In this document: one piece after another, positions 1-9,531 of the stretch | How the letters are laid out: each line of letters starts with the position of its first letter | How positions within the stretch are numbered: position 1 is the stretch's first letter | Assembly (NCBI RefSeq): GCF_004339745.1 | Contig: NZ_SMGP01000001.1 | Coordinates: 3,348,001-3,412,000 of the forward strand | Source: Paraburkholderia sp. BL9I2N2 | Lineage (GTDB): Bacteria > Pseudomonadota > Gammaproteobacteria > Burkholderiales > Burkholderiaceae | Length of the DNA: 64,000 nucleotides | Direction of reading: 5' to 3' | The notes under the pieces: generated by a model | What the model was told of the DNA's origin: nothing | What the model saw: only the letters and a program-made list of their open reading frames with translations | Databases searched by the model: none | Position numbers and translations under genes: made by a program

Positions 1-4
1 GCCG

Positions 5-1054
5 TCAGATGCCGAGCACGCGCTTTAACTGCGCGGCGTCGACGCCGCTGCCGGCGAAATCATCGAATGCATGCTCGGCCACACGGATGATGTGCCGGCG
101 AATGAACTCCGCGCCTTCGCGTGCGCCATCGTGTGGATGCTTCAGCGCGCACTCCCATTCGAGCACCGCCCAGCCGGGGAAATCGTACTGCGCCATCTTC
201 GAGAAGATCGCGCCGAAATCGATCTGCCCATCGCCGAGCGATCTGAAGCGCCCCGCGCGTTCGACCCAGCCGCTGTAGCCGCCATACACGCCTTGCTTGC
301 CGCTCGGACGAAACTCCGCATCCTTCACGTGGAACGCCTTGATGCGCTCGTGATAAATGTCGATGAACGCAAGGTAGTCGAGCTGCTGCAAAACGAAATG
401 ACTCGGGTCGTACAGGATGTTGGCGCGCGCATGCTGCTTCACCGCGTCCAGAAAACGCTCGAAGGTCACGCCGTCGTGCAGGTCTTCACCGGGATGCAGT
501 TCGTAGCACACGTCGACGCCGGCGGCGTCGAACGCATCGAGAATGGGCGTCCAGCGGCGCGCGAGTTCATCGAACGCAGCCTCGACCAAACCTGCCGGAC
601 GCTGCGGCCACGGGTACAAATAGGGCCACGCCAGCGCCCCCGAAAACGACACGTGCGTGCTCAATCCCAAACGCTGCGAGGCCTTCGCCGCCAGCTTCAT
701 CTGGTCGATCGCCCACTGCGTGCGCGCGGCCGGATCGCCTCGCACATGCGGCGCGGCAAAGCCGTCGAACAAGGTGTCATAGGCCGGATGCACGGCGACG
801 AGTTGCCCTTGCAGATGCGTCGAGAGTTCGGTGATCGTCACGCCCGCGTCGTCTGCGACCTCGCGCAACTCGTCGCAATACGTCTGACTCGCCGCCGCCT
901 GTTCGAGATCGATCAGGCGGCTGTCGCACGGCACCTGAATCCCCTTGAAGCCAAGACCCGCAGCCCACTCGGCAAGATGCGCGAGGTTGTCGAACGGCAC
1001 CTCGTCGCCCATGAACTGGGCGAGAAAGATCGCCGGCCCTTTGATGGTTTTCAT
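5..1054 (-). CDS. sugar phosphate isomerase/epimerase, TIM-barrel (AP endonuclease 2-like)
   Basis: A complete 349-residue protein that reads as a xylose-isomerase-like TIM barrel. The metal-binding acidic and histidine residues typical of this fold are visible in order: Glu in CYELHPGED (about residue 185), Asp and His in YDPSHF, His in AFHVKDAEF, and Glu in VLEWECA near the C-terminus. Such enzymes interconvert keto and aldo sugars, inososes or their phosphates in the cytoplasm; the exact substrate cannot be read from the sequence. It is the last gene in the window of an operon with a LacI regulator and a ribose-type ABC transporter, which points to catabolism of the imported sugar or polyol. 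The operon may continue beyond the window edge. The family call is firm and the substrate unknown. Confidence 0.85.
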   Translation of the reverse strand: MKTIKGPAIFLAQFMGDEVPFDNLAHLAEWAAGLGFKGIQVPCDSRLIDLEQAAASQTYCDELREVADDAGVTITELSTHLQGQLVAVHPAYDTLFDGFAAPHVRGDPAARTQWAIDQMKLAAKASQRLGLSTHVSFSGALAWPYLYPWPQRPAGLVEAAFDELARRWTPILDAFDAAGVDVCYELHPGEDLHDGVTFERFLDAVKQHARANILYDPSHFVLQQLDYLAFIDIYHERIKAFHVKDAEFRPSGKQGVYGGYSGWVERAGRFRSLGDGQIDFGAIFSKMAQYDFPGWAVLEWECALKHPHDGAREGAEFIRRHIIRVAEHAFDDFAGSGVDAAQLKRVLGI

Positions 1055-1143
1055 CGTACGGTTCCTCGAACGAGAGCGCGCTCGCCGTGCCGCTGCCGCA
1101 GAAAGTCCGGCTCAGGCCCGGTGGCGCGCCGCGGATGCTCAGG

Positions 1144-2106
1144 TCAGAACGGCGAGTCCGGGAAATAGAACTGCTGCGCGTTTTCCTTCGTGATCAGCAC
1201 CGACGGAATGATCGTGGTGGCCGGCAGCTTCTCGCCCTTCAGACGCGCTTCGGCGGTGAGCTTGATGGCGTCGTAGATGAACTTCGGCGAGTACGACACG
1301 TCGGCCTTGATCATCGGTGCGCCGTCCATCACATTCTTCACCATGCCCTTCGACCCCGCGCCGCCGAACACGATCTTGATGTCGGTGCGCTTGGCCTGCT
1401 CGATCGCCTTGATCACGCCGACGGCCATGTCGTCGTCCGCGGCCCAGACGGCGTCGATATGCTTGAAGCGCGTCAGGTAATCCTGCATGACCTTGAAGGC
1501 GTCGTCACGATTCCAGTTCGCGTACTTGGCGTCGAGGATCTTGATGTTCGGATACGCCTTCAGCACTCCGGTAAACGCGGTCCAGCGTTCGTTGTCGAGC
1601 GTCGTCGGAATGCCTCGCAGTGCAACGATGTCGCCCTTGCCGTCGAGCGCTTTCGCCAGATACTCGGCGGGAATCTTGCCGAACGCGGTGTTGTCACCGG
1701 CCACGTACGCATCCTGCGCGCTGGTGTCGGTCAGGCCGCGATCCACCACCGTCACGTACACGCCCTTCTTTTTCACCTGCGCAACCGGCTGAGTGAGCGA
1801 GGCCGATTCGAACGGGAAGATCACGAGCGCATTGATCTTGTTGACCGTCACGAGATCCTGCAACTGGTTCGCCTGTTCGGGCGCGCCGGCCGCGGTCTTG
1901 ACGATCACTTTCAGATCGGGATGCGCCTTCTCCAGATCAGTCTTGGCCTTGTTTGCCCACCAGACGATGCCGCCCGTGAAGCCGTGATCGGCTGTCGGAA
2001 TCGCAACGCCCAATATGACCTTTTCATCGGCACGCGCAATATTCGCCGTGCCCAGTATCCCCAACGCCAGCATGCCGGCGCCGACCGCTCGAATGACCTG
2101 CTTCAT
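1144..2106 (-). CDS. sugar ABC transporter periplasmic substrate-binding protein
   Basis: A 320-residue type I periplasmic binding protein of the ribose/xylose class (Peripla_BP_4). The chosen ATG at 2106 opens a typical Sec signal peptide ([16 protein letters not shown]...ANIARA, cleavage near residue 26). The reading frame stays open about 100 codons further upstream, but that extension is Arg/His-rich shadow sequence and would bury the signal. Downstream landmarks include [20 protein letters not shown] and [10 protein letters not shown], all usual in RbsB-like proteins. It captures the sugar in the periplasm for the permease and ATPase encoded just upstream. A gap of about 90 bp separates it from the permease gene, and a GGAGACAC-like ribosome site precedes it. 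The ligand is not predictable from the sequence. Confidence 0.9.
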   Translation of the reverse strand: MKQVIRAVGAGMLALGILGTANIARADEKVILGVAIPTADHGFTGGIVWWANKAKTDLEKAHPDLKVIVKTAAGAPEQANQLQDLVTVNKINALVIFPFESASLTQPVAQVKKKGVYVTVVDRGLTDTSAQDAYVAGDNTAFGKIPAEYLAKALDGKGDIVALRGIPTTLDNERWTAFTGVLKAYPNIKILDAKYANWNRDDAFKVMQDYLTRFKHIDAVWAADDDMAVGVIKAIEQAKRTDIKIVFGGAGSKGMVKNVMDGAPMIKADVSYSPKFIYDAIKLTAEARLKGEKLPATTIIPSVLITKENAQQFYFPDSPF

Positions 2107-2195
2107 GGTTGTGTCTCCTTTTGTGAGGCGTTCATGCGCCCCGATTTTCAACTCACCGTGATTGCAAATTTGAAGCGCAATTTGAAGCGCCACCG

Positions 2196-3209
2196 CTACC
2201 GCCGTCCACGTTGTACGAACGCGACGAAGATAATCACCACACCCTGCACCGCCGCGTTCAGATACACGCTGATGATGCTGGTCAGATTCAGAATGTTCGC
2301 GATCACCGAAAGCAGAATCGCGCCGATCACCGTGCCGATCACGCGGCCTTCGCCGCCCTTGAGCGCGGTGCCGCCGACCACCACCGAGGCGATCGCCTCG
2401 AGTTCCCACAGCAAACCGGTCGTCGGCGTGGCCGAGCCGAGCCGCGGCACGTACAACACGGTGGCGACGCCCACGCAGATGCCGAGCAGCACGTACGTGA
2501 CGATCTTCACGGTATCGACGCGAATCGCCGCATAACGCGCGACCTGTTCATTCGAACCGATCGCCTGCACGTGACGGCCGAACGCGGTGCGGTTGAGAAT
2601 CAGCGCGCCGCCCGCCGCTACCACGAGGAACACCCAGATCGGCACCGGCACGCCGAACAGGCTCGCGTAATACACCGGGCCGTACAGATCGGATAACGAG
2701 TTATCGAGCGTCAGCGCGCCGCCGTCGGCGAGCCAGGTGAGCACCGCGCGAAAGATGCCCAGCGTGCCGAGCGTGACGATGAATGGCTCGATGCGCCCTT
2801 TGGTGATCAGCAAGCCGTGCGCACAGCCGAACAGGCTGCCGAGCACCAGCGCGCCCACGATGCCGAGCGTGAGAATCATCAGCGGCGGAAACGAGTGTCC
2901 GCCGACGCCCGCCGCGAGTCCGTTCATCAGCCAGATCATGCTGCCCGCGATCAGCGCCGCCATCGAGCCGACCGAGAGATCGATGCCGCCCGAAATGATC
3001 ACGAAGGTCATGCCGACCGCGATGATCCCGATGAACGACGTGCGCGTGAGCACGTTCATCATGTTGTCGAGAGTGGCGAAATCGCGGTTGAGCAGCGTGC
3101 CGATTACGCACAGCGCGATGAGTCCGACGAGCGGCCCGAGCGCATACAGTCGATGCGCGAAGCGCAACGCGCGGCCGGATTGCACGGCTTCAGTGGGTGC
3201 CGGTCGCAT
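2196..3209 (-). CDS. sugar ABC transporter permease, RbsC-like
   Basis: A 337-residue inner-membrane permease of the BPD_transp_2 family, with about eight to ten hydrophobic segments. The family motif [10 protein letters not shown] (about residues 70-80) and the cytoplasmic coupling region near [11 protein letters not shown] are both present. It forms the transmembrane channel for the sugar delivered by the binding protein encoded downstream. Its start overlaps the end of the ATPase gene by 20 bp, which suggests translational coupling. Length and motif order fit full-length RbsC-type permeases. Nothing looks broken. Confidence 0.92.
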   Translation of the reverse strand: MRPAPTEAVQSGRALRFAHRLYALGPLVGLIALCVIGTLLNRDFATLDNMMNVLTRTSFIGIIAVGMTFVIISGGIDLSVGSMAALIAGSMIWLMNGLAAGVGGHSFPPLMILTLGIVGALVLGSLFGCAHGLLITKGRIEPFIVTLGTLGIFRAVLTWLADGGALTLDNSLSDLYGPVYYASLFGVPVPIWVFLVVAAGGALILNRTAFGRHVQAIGSNEQVARYAAIRVDTVKIVTYVLLGICVGVATVLYVPRLGSATPTTGLLWELEAIASVVVGGTALKGGEGRVIGTVIGAILLSVIANILNLTSIISVYLNAAVQGVVIIFVAFVQRGRR

Positions 3210-4677
3210 GGGCGATCAACTCCTCTTCGGTCAGATGTTCGAGCGTGAGCGTGGCTTGCAGGCGTCCCGCGCGCATCACGGCGACGCGGTGGCACAGGCC
3301 GATCAGCTCGATCAGTTCGGATGAAATGACGATCACCGCGCGGCCCTGCGCGGCGAGACGATGAATCAGAAAATAGATGTCGCGTTTCGCGCCGACATCG
3401 ACGCCGCGCGTCGGCTCGTCGAGCACGATTACGTTCGGGTCGGGTTGCAGGAACTTTGCGAGCGCGAGCTTCTGCTGATTGCCGCCGGATAGCATGCGCG
3501 CGCGGCTCGACAGGTCGCCGGTGCGGATGCCGAATTCGCTCACGGCTTTGGTCAGCGCGGCGCGTCCCGCTTTCATGTCGAGCAACGGATGCGTGTAACG
3601 TTCGAGCGTCATCAGCGTGACGTTGTCCTGCAGGCTCAGGTTCACGTGCAGGCCTTTGCCCTTGCGGTCCTCGCTGAGATACGTGATGCCGTGGCGCATT
3701 GCGTCGCGCGGGCTTTTCAGATCGGCGGGACGGCCGGCAACTTCAATGCGGCCCGCCGTGCGCTTGCGCAAACCGATGATCGCTTCGAACGCCTCGGTGC
3801 GGCCCGCGCCCACCAGTCCCGCGAAGCCGAGCACTTCGCCAGCGCGCACGTCGAAGCTCAGGTCTTCCACCCAATCCGGCACGGCGAGCCCTTCCACCTT
3901 CAACGCGAGCGGCGCGTCGGCGGACACGGTGATCTTCTCGGGGAACATGTCCGACAGCTCGCGCCCGACCATCAGGTTCGCCATCTGCTGCCGCGCGAGT
4001 CCCGCGGTTTCGCCGCGCGCGACGAAGCGGCCGTCGCGCATCACGATCACTTCGTCGGTGATGCGCTCCACTTCGTCCAGCTTGTGCGAGATGTAGATGA
4101 TGGTCACGCCGTCGGATTTGAGCTTGGCCATCAGCGTGAAGAGGCGTTCGGTCTCGGACGGCGTGAGCGTGGCCGTCGGCTCGTCCATGATGAGCAGCCG
4201 CGCGCGGCGCGACAGCGCCTTGGCGATCTCCACCATCTGCTTTTCCGCGACGATCAATTCGCGCACCTTCCTGTCCGGCGCTTTTTCCAGACCGACTTGC
4301 GCAAGAAAACGCGCGGCCTCGGTATTCATCGCGGCGTCGTCGACGAACCAGCCGCGCTTTTTTTCATGACCGAGATACATGTTCTGCGCGATCGTCAGAT
4401 GCTCGGCGAGATTGAACTCCTGGTGGATCAGCACGATGCCTTGCGCTTCGGCGTCGCGCGAACCGATGAACTGATGCGCGCGGCCATCGACCAGCAAGGT
4501 GCCCGAGGTGGCGGTTTCGTAGCCGGCGAGGATTTTCATCAGCGTGGATTTGCCGGCGCCGTTCTCGCCCAGCAGACCGTAGATGCGCCCCGGCGCCAGC
4601 TCGAAGCTCACGCCGTGCAGCACACGCACGGGCCCGAAGTCTTTGCGGATGTCGTCGAAACGGATCGCGAGGCTCAT
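3190..4677 (-). CDS. sugar ABC transporter ATP-binding protein, RbsA-like
   Basis: A 495-residue tandem ABC ATPase of the RbsA/MglA/XylG class. The first domain has a canonical Walker A (GENGAGKST, residues 37-45) and Walker B ([12 protein letters not shown]). The second has the degenerate Walker A typical of the class ([14 protein letters not shown]), a good signature (LSGGNQQK) and Walker B ([12 protein letters not shown]). One polypeptide therefore supplies both ATPase lobes for the permease dimer. It lies 3 bp after the LacI regulator gene and overlaps the permease gene, so it belongs to one transcript. Function as a sugar importer ATPase is certain at family level; the sugar is unknown. 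Confidence 0.93.
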   Translation of the reverse strand: MSLAIRFDDIRKDFGPVRVLHGVSFELAPGRIYGLLGENGAGKSTLMKILAGYETATSGTLLVDGRAHQFIGSRDAEAQGIVLIHQEFNLAEHLTIAQNMYLGHEKKRGWFVDDAAMNTEAARFLAQVGLEKAPDRKVRELIVAEKQMVEIAKALSRRARLLIMDEPTATLTPSETERLFTLMAKLKSDGVTIIYISHKLDEVERITDEVIVMRDGRFVARGETAGLARQQMANLMVGRELSDMFPEKITVSADAPLALKVEGLAVPDWVEDLSFDVRAGEVLGFAGLVGAGRTEAFEAIIGLRKRTAGRIEVAGRPADLKSPRDAMRHGITYLSEDRKGKGLHVNLSLQDNVTLMTLERYTHPLLDMKAGRAALTKAVSEFGIRTGDLSSRARMLSGGNQQKLALAKFLQPDPNVIVLDEPTRGVDVGAKRDIYFLIHRLAAQGRAVIVISSELIELIGLCHRVAVMRAGRLQATLTLEHLTEEELIAHATGTH

Positions 4678-4680
4678 GGT

Positions 4681-5760
4681 TCAGGCGCTCCCGCGAATCA
4701 CGAGCCGATGCGGCAAGAGCACGCCCGGCACGTTCGCCACCGGATTGGCGAGCCGCTGCAGCAACAGGCGCGCGGCGGTTTCGCCCAGCTCGCGCATGGG
4801 TTGCGCGATGGTGGTGAGCGGCGGATCGATCTGCGCGGCGAGCGAGATATCGTCGAAGCCGACCACCGCGATGTCGTCCGGCACGCGCTTGCCGACGCTG
4901 CGCAAGCCGTGGATCACGCCGATCGCGAGCGTATCGGAGACCGCGAAGATCGCGCTCGGCGCCTGCGGCTGATTCATCAGCGTGGCCGCGGCCGACGCAC
5001 CCGCTTCATAGTCGAGGCTGTTCAGGTTCATGCGCCAGCGTTCGTCCGGCGTGATGCCCGCTTCGGTCAATGCGTCCAGATAGCCCTGCTGACGCTGCCG
5101 CGCATAGAGGTAATCGACATCGGAATTGATGAGGCCGATGCGGCGGTGGCCGCGCGCGAGCAGATGCCGGACGGCGTCGCCCGCGGCGCGGTAGTTGTCG
5201 ATGCCCACGTACGGCACGCCCATCGCCGGGTCGAACTCGCAGCACGCGACCCACGGCAGCGCGCTGGAGGCCTCGCCGAGCGCCTGCTGGATGGTGGCCG
5301 GGTCGAGACAGATGGCGCCGTCCGCGCGGCGCCGTCGCAGCAGATCGAAGTAGCTGCGTTCGCGGCCCGGATCGGCGCCCGTGTCGCACAGCAGCATGAA
5401 GTAGCCGTGCTGGCGCGCCACGCTGTCGATGCCGCGCACGATTTCCGCATAGAAAGGATTGCCCACGTCCGGGACCATGGTCAGCAGCAGCCGGCTCTCG
5501 GCGGTGCGCAGATTGCGCGCGAGTTCGTTGACGCGATAGCCGCTCGCATCGATGGCGGCCAGCACCTTGTCGCGCGTGGCGGGCCGCACGTTCTCGTGGC
5601 CGTTCAGCACGCGCGACACCGTGGCCACCGAGACGCCCGCCTGCTCGGCCACGCCGGCAATCGAAATGCCATCGGCCGCGCCGCGCAACGGCTCGACGCC
5701 GGGCTGGGGATGCGCCGCGGACACCGCTGACGGAGCCTTGGTGGACGACGATCTGGACAA
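4681..5760 (-). CDS. LacI-family transcriptional regulator
   Basis: A repressor with an N-terminal LacI helix-turn-helix (ISIAGVAEQAGVSVATVSRVLNG, about residues 32-54), a hinge helix (NELARNLRT, 78-86) and a sugar-binding core. The frame is open to a GTG at 5811, but that start would place the perfect palindrome at 5775-5798 inside the gene and has no ribosome site. I prefer TTG at 5760, preceded by GAGGCGAG, which gives 359 residues and leaves the operator in the leader. The first 30 residues are a low-complexity tail ahead of the DNA-binding domain. It is the first gene of the sugar transporter operon and very probably represses itself and the operon until the imported sugar or a derivative binds. 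The start is inferred; the family is certain. Confidence 0.88.
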   Translation of the reverse strand: MSRSSSTKAPSAVSAAHPQPGVEPLRGAADGISIAGVAEQAGVSVATVSRVLNGHENVRPATRDKVLAAIDASGYRVNELARNLRTAESRLLLTMVPDVGNPFYAEIVRGIDSVARQHGYFMLLCDTGADPGRERSYFDLLRRRRADGAICLDPATIQQALGEASSALPWVACCEFDPAMGVPYVGIDNYRAAGDAVRHLLARGHRRIGLINSDVDYLYARQRQQGYLDALTEAGITPDERWRMNLNSLDYEAGASAAATLMNQPQAPSAIFAVSDTLAIGVIHGLRSVGKRVPDDIAVVGFDDISLAAQIDPPLTTIAQPMRELGETAARLLLQRLANPVANVPGVLLPHRLVIRGSA

Positions 5761-5774
5761 GTGAACTCGCCTCA

Positions 5775-5798
5775 AAAAATGTAATCGATTACATTTTT
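5775..5798. promoter_or_regulatory. perfect 24-bp palindrome, probable LacI-family operator
   Basis: Two 12-bp arms (AAAAATGTAATC and its exact reverse complement) meet at a central CG, the usual layout of LacI/PurR-type operators. The site lies 15 bp upstream of the preferred TTG start of the LacI gene, in the only intergenic space before the minus-strand sugar operon. A repressor bound here would block the operon promoter, giving autoregulation. The arms are seen directly; the protein-operator pairing is inferred. Confidence 0.8.
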
Positions 5799-6008
5799 GA
5801 GCGATAGACACCGGAAGCGCAAGGACATATCGCTAGGGATTAACACGGGGGGCGACGTGATCCGGCTGGTGACACGCTCCGGCCTGGGGATGGTCTTCCC
5901 TGCCCGCGAGGGCGCGGATCGGCACCGTCATTTGGTACAATCCCGCAGTTACCCTGACGGGCCTTGCGCGCCGAGTCGCGCTGCGAGGCCGGTGGTCAGT
6001 GGCTGATA

Positions 6009-6062
6009 GCAAACCCAGCAAACCCAGCAAACTCCGCAAAACCCCGCAAAACTCGCCAAACC
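6009..6062 (+). repeat. short GCAAAnCC-type tandem repeat in the pcm leader
   Basis: Six imperfect units of 8-10 bases built on GCAAACCCA, GCAAACTCC and GCAAAACCC run through the leader of pcm and stop 18 bases before its ATG. If read from an upstream GTG at 5999 they would encode a Ser-Lys-Pro repeat, but that start is unlikely. A TACAAT sequence at 5936-5941 is a possible -10 box for the same transcript, with no clear -35 partner. Confidence 0.6.
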
Positions 6063-6079
6063 ATACAGCCGAACCCACC

Positions 6080-6733
6080 ATGAACATCGAGCAAGCGCGT
6101 TTCAACATGATCGAACAGCAGATCCGCCCCTGGGAAGTGCTCGACCAGGACGTGCTGAATCTGCTCTCGATCGTCAAGCGTGAAAACTTCGTCCCCGCCG
6201 TGTATCGCGAGCTGGCCTTCGTCGACTTCGAAGTGCCGCTGCCGGCCGGCCAGCACATGCTGGCCCCGCGTGTCGAAGCGCGCGTGCTGCAGGAACTGGC
6301 GGTGAAGAAACACGAAAGCGTGCTCGAAATCGGCGCGGGTTCGGGTTACATGGCCGCGTTGCTCGCGCATCGCGCACAGCACGTGCTGACGGTCGACATC
6401 GAACCGGAACTGGCGGAACTGGCGAAGACCAACCTGATCGCCAACGGCGTGCTGAACGCCGAAGTGACCACCGGCGATGCCGCGCGCGGCTGGGCCGGCG
6501 CCGCGCCGTACGACGTGATCTGCGTGTCGGGCGGCCTGCCGGTGCTGCCGCAGGAAATGCTCGACCATCTGAAGATCGGTGGCCGTCTTGCGGCGTTCGT
6601 CGGCACCGCGCCGGTCATGAAGGCGCAGATCATCACGCGTATCGACGAGAAGCAATACCGCATTGCCGACGTGTTCGAAACGTATGTCGAGCCGCTCATC
6701 AACGCCGTGCAGCCGTCGCGTTTCAAGTTCTGA
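6080..6733 (+). CDS. pcm: protein-L-isoaspartate O-methyltransferase family protein
   Basis: A 217-residue S-adenosylmethionine-dependent methyltransferase of the PCMT family. The SAM-binding glycine motif is VLEIGAGSGYMAALLA (81-96), followed by the acidic end of strand 2 (VDIEPEL) and the family motif YDVICVSGGLPVLP. Members methylate isoaspartyl residues in damaged proteins to start their repair in the cytoplasm. This shorter Burkholderia form lacks some classic Pcm features, so the exact substrate is less certain than the fold. The ATG at 6080 is chosen because the protein starts like its relatives (MNIEQARFNMIEQQIRPWEV); the upstream GTG would add only repeat-encoded residues. A rhodanese gene follows 57 bp downstream. 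Confidence 0.85.
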   Translation: MNIEQARFNMIEQQIRPWEVLDQDVLNLLSIVKRENFVPAVYRELAFVDFEVPLPAGQHMLAPRVEARVLQELAVKKHESVLEIGAGSGYMAALLAHRAQHVLTVDIEPELAELAKTNLIANGVLNAEVTTGDAARGWAGAAPYDVICVSGGLPVLPQEMLDHLKIGGRLAAFVGTAPVMKAQIITRIDEKQYRIADVFETYVEPLINAVQPSRFKF

Positions 6734-6790
6734 TTCACACGCTCCGGACGGGCGGCACGCCCGCCGTCCTCTGAACTGGATGTTCTGCTG

Positions 6791-7114
6791 ATGCAAAATC
6801 TGACCGCTCTGGCACTCGCCGAATGGCTTGCCGATACTTCGCGTCCCGCGCCCGTGCTGCTCGACGTGCGCGAGCCGTGGGAAATCCAGACGGCGTCGAT
6901 CGCCGGCGCCGTGTTGATTCCGATGCGTGAGATTCCCGCGCGCAGCGAAGAACTCGACGACGACGCGCAAATCGTCTGCGTCTGCCATCACGGCGCGCGC
7001 AGCGCCCAGGTCGCGATGTTCCTCGAGTCGCGCGGCCATACCAACGTCTTCAATCTGCAAGGCGGGATCGACGCGTGGTCGCGTCAGGTCGATCCGTCCG
7101 TTCCGACCTACTGA
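6791..7114 (+). CDS. rhodanese-like domain protein
   Basis: A single-domain rhodanese of 107 residues. The active-site loop is CHHGARS with the catalytic cysteine at position 65, and the entry motif LLDVREPWE is at 23-31. Such small cytoplasmic proteins carry sulfur as a cysteine persulfide. It follows pcm closely on the same strand and precedes a broken tolC-like gene. An ATG preceded by a weak ribosome site starts the protein exactly where the family begins. The specific sulfur pathway cannot be stated. Confidence 0.88.
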   Translation: MQNLTALALAEWLADTSRPAPVLLDVREPWEIQTASIAGAVLIPMREIPARSEELDDDAQIVCVCHHGARSAQVAMFLESRGHTNVFNLQGGIDAWSRQVDPSVPTY

Positions 7115-7150
7115 TCGCACGGCGGCAATGACGGGCCAGCAGGCGTCCTC

Positions 7151-7357
7151 ATGGCCGCTCTGGCGTTTGCCTGCCGCGCGCTTTGCACACTAGCCGCGCA
7201 GGCCGCGGGCTTCCGTCAGCCCTACGACGAAGCCTTCTCCAACGACGCCCAACTGCAAAGCGCACGCGCTTCGCTCGCCGCCAACAGCGAAGAGTTGTCG
7301 CTCGCGCGCGTCAAACTGCTGCCGCAAGTCTCGGCGTCATCCGGGTGTTGCGGCTAA
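7151..7357 (+). pseudogene. N-terminal remnant of a TolC-family outer-membrane efflux protein
   Basis: Only about 68 codons remain. After a hydrophobic signal-like start, the residues AYDEAFSNDAQLQSARASLA and ARVKLLPQVSAS match the first helix pair of TolC-type proteins, which normally run to about 450 residues. The frame stops shortly after SASSG, and no further TolC-like sequence was found in any frame downstream. The gene has therefore lost more than 80 percent of its length. Its place after pcm and the rhodanese suggests it was once part of that operon (inference). Confidence 0.65.
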
Positions 7358-7687
7358 AGGCGCTGCCGGCAAGGTTGGGCGGCGAGTGATGTCGGGTGGG
7401 GGTCGTGCGGCAGGTGCTGTGCGCTTGCGGCCTTCGCTTCTCTTCCTGGCTTTTTTTACTGCTTCCCGTCCTTTGGCTCTCAGGCGCTTTTTTTCGCTCC
7501 GTGACGCTCCTGCGCCAGGTTGCCGCGCGGCTCGCATCCAGTTCAACTAGCGCCTCTGCACGCCCTTCAGCAGAACACTAACGGCCAGCTTTCGTTGCGC
7601 CGCTTCTCGCCTTCGCTTCCGAAATTTCATACGGTTTCCTGCGCATCGCACAGGCACCATGCTTCCGACCTTTTGGGGAGCCATGTG
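7358..7687. other. intergenic sequence after the tolC remnant
   Basis: About 330 bases without a credible gene. It is rich in pyrimidine runs, including two T7 tracts (about 7450-7495), and its reverse frame encodes only Arg/Lys/Pro-rich low-complexity sequence. The last 30 bases, with ACCATG, CCGACCTTTT and GGAGC, resemble the stretch before the second DUF2844 gene at 9620-9652. This suggests that the duplicated cassette includes its own leader. Confidence 0.5.
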
Positions 7688-8158
7688 ATGAGATTTTTGA
7701 AGATCGCGATGCTGGCCGCAACCTTGTTGCCGCTCGCGTCGCATGCAACCCTGGGCCGTGCGCCGTCCACAGGCGCATCGTCGGCGACCCTGCTGCGCGC
7801 CACGCCGCAATCCGCCGCCGCGACGCCCGCGGCTCAACCCGCGAACGCAGCGCCCTACTCCATGCGCCAGTCGGTCGACGCCAACGGCGTCACCATCCGC
7901 GAATACATGCTGCCTCAGAACGTCGTGTTCGCGGTCAAGTGGAGCGGACCGATCCGTCCGGACATGACGGCGCTGCTCGGCAGCTACTTTCCCAACTTCG
8001 TGAACGCCGGGCAGAGCCATACAGCCGGTACAGGGCCGCTTATCGACGGCAACGACGACTTTCGCATCGAGTCCGCCGGCCGCATGGGACGCTTCAGCGG
8101 CATGGCGTGGCTGCCGCGCCTGATACCCGCCGGCGTGCGGCCCGGCGATCTGAAATAA
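7688..8158 (+). CDS. DUF2844 secreted protein, copy 1
   Basis: A 156-residue protein with a clear Sec signal peptide (MRFLKIAMLAATLLPLASHA, cleavage near residue 20), so it is exported. The conserved part contains [39 protein letters not shown], and a C-terminal DFRIESAGRMGRFSGMAWLPRLIP. I recognise this as DUF2844, whose function is not established. The ATG at 7688 follows GGGGAG at good spacing. It is followed after 15 bp by a DUF3443 lipoprotein gene. The same pair recurs at 9654-11656, so the two proteins probably act together at the cell envelope (inference). Confidence 0.85.
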   Translation: MRFLKIAMLAATLLPLASHATLGRAPSTGASSATLLRATPQSAAATPAAQPANAAPYSMRQSVDANGVTIREYMLPQNVVFAVKWSGPIRPDMTALLGSYFPNFVNAGQSHTAGTGPLIDGNDDFRIESAGRMGRFSGMAWLPRLIPAGVRPGDLK

Positions 8159-8173
8159 GGCCTGCGTCGAGCG

Positions 8174-9508
8174 ATGAGACAACGGAACATGAAGACATTG
8201 AAAAAGACGCTATGGGTCGCCGCGACCATTGCGGGCATCGCGCTTTCCGCATGCGGCGGTGGCGGCGGCTCGAGCGGCAACCAGGGCGGCAACTCCATCG
8301 GCTGGAACGCCACGCCAGACTGGATCCCGCCGCCGGGTGGCTCCGGCGATTCCGGTAGCTCGACCAATTCATCCACTCCGGCTACCGGCGAGAACACCGT
8401 GCCGGTCCGCGTCGATAAGTCGACGGGCAACGTCAACCGGCTTCTCGCGTCAATCAAGGTTTGCGTGCCGGGCACACAAGGCGCGCCCCAGTGCGTGACC
8501 GTCGACAACATGCTGGTGGACACCGGCTCGACCGGCGTGCGCATTTCAGCCCGCGCGATACCCACGCTGGCCCCTCTGCTGCTTACCCAGGCCGGGGCGG
8601 TAGACGACAAGGTCGGCTCGGCGCCGATTGCCGAGTGCGCGCCGTTCGCATCGGGCTATACGTGGGGTTCGGTCAAGCGCGCCGATATCACGATCGGCAG
8701 CAAGACAGCGAGCAATATTCCGATCCAGGTGGTTTCCGATGGCGCTTTCTCCACGCCGCCCGACTGCATTGCGCACAACGGCGGCGACCTGGGCAGATCC
8801 CTTGATGTGATGGGAGTGAGCGGCATTCTCGGCATCGACAACTTCACGGGCGACTCCCTGGATGCCCTGACCAAGGCGGTACCCGGTCTTTACTACTATT
8901 GCCCTTCGCAAAATAGCTGCGTCAGCACGCGCATGCTCGCTAGCAAAGAGGTTATGAATCCGGTCGCCGCATTCGCCACGGACAACAACGGCATGGTCAT
9001 CCGTCTGCCGGCCGTGCCGGCCGCGGGCCAGGCAAGCGTGACGGGCCAGTTGGTGTTTGGCGTCGGCACCCAGCAGAACAATACCTTGCCGGCGAATGCC
9101 ACTGTCATTGCGTTGGACAAGTACGGTACGTTCACGACTCAGTACAAGGGGCAGGTGTTCAACCAAAGCGTGATCGATAGCGGCACCCTCAGCTACGCGT
9201 TCCCGGATAACACGATTCCATATTCCGTTCTCGACCTGTACACGCCGGCGAGCTCGTTGAATCTGAGCGCGACGATCGAGCCGAACAACGGATCAAACGC
9301 GCCGCTGCAGATGCCCTTTTCGATCGACAACGCCAACACGCTGATGGCAAGCGGAAATGCCGCGTTCATCAACATCGGCCAGTACTTTTCGAATGGTGAA
9401 GACAACATGTTCCTGTGGGGACTGCCGTTCTTCTATGGCCGCGATGTCTACAACGTGATTGGCAATGCCAAGGTCGGCAAACTAACCGGACCATTCGTCG
9501 CGTTCTGA
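8174..9508 (+). CDS. DUF3443 lipoprotein, pepsin-like aspartic peptidase candidate, copy 1
   Basis: A 444-residue exported lipoprotein. The signal ends in the lipobox LSAC with the lipidated cysteine at 27, followed by a Gly/Ser linker. It matches DUF3443. Two Asp motifs stand about 220 residues apart: VDTGST (Asp116) and IDSGTL (Asp335). Between them lie GYTWGS with Tyr162, where pepsins carry their flap, and GVSGILGID (215-223), like the pepsin hydrophobic-hydrophobic-Gly motif. This order is that of bilobal A1 aspartic peptidases. Paired cysteines (97/107, 155/198, 243/249) suit a periplasmic or surface protein. An alternative start lies at 8189. The DUF assignment is strong; the peptidase role is my inference. 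Confidence 0.82.
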   Translation: MRQRNMKTLKKTLWVAATIAGIALSACGGGGGSSGNQGGNSIGWNATPDWIPPPGGSGDSGSSTNSSTPATGENTVPVRVDKSTGNVNRLLASIKVCVPGTQGAPQCVTVDNMLVDTGSTGVRISARAIPTLAPLLLTQAGAVDDKVGSAPIAECAPFASGYTWGSVKRADITIGSKTASNIPIQVVSDGAFSTPPDCIAHNGGDLGRSLDVMGVSGILGIDNFTGDSLDALTKAVPGLYYYCPSQNSCVSTRMLASKEVMNPVAAFATDNNGMVIRLPAVPAAGQASVTGQLVFGVGTQQNNTLPANATVIALDKYGTFTTQYKGQVFNQSVIDSGTLSYAFPDNTIPYSVLDLYTPASSLNLSATIEPNNGSNAPLQMPFSIDNANTLMASGNAAFINIGQYFSNGEDNMFLWGLPFFYGRDVYNVIGNAKVGKLTGPFVAF

Positions 9509-9531
9509 CGACTGGCCGCATGGCCGGGCCA

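Noticed and set aside
3589..5730. Very long open frame opposite the sugar ATPase and LacI genes
   Set aside because: Arg/His/Ala-rich antisense shadow of GC-rich coding DNA; the minus-strand proteins have clear motifs.
5999..6079. Upstream GTG start of pcm adding a Ser-Lys-Pro repeat
   Set aside because: The extra residues come from a DNA repeat and the family N-terminus matches ATG at 6080.
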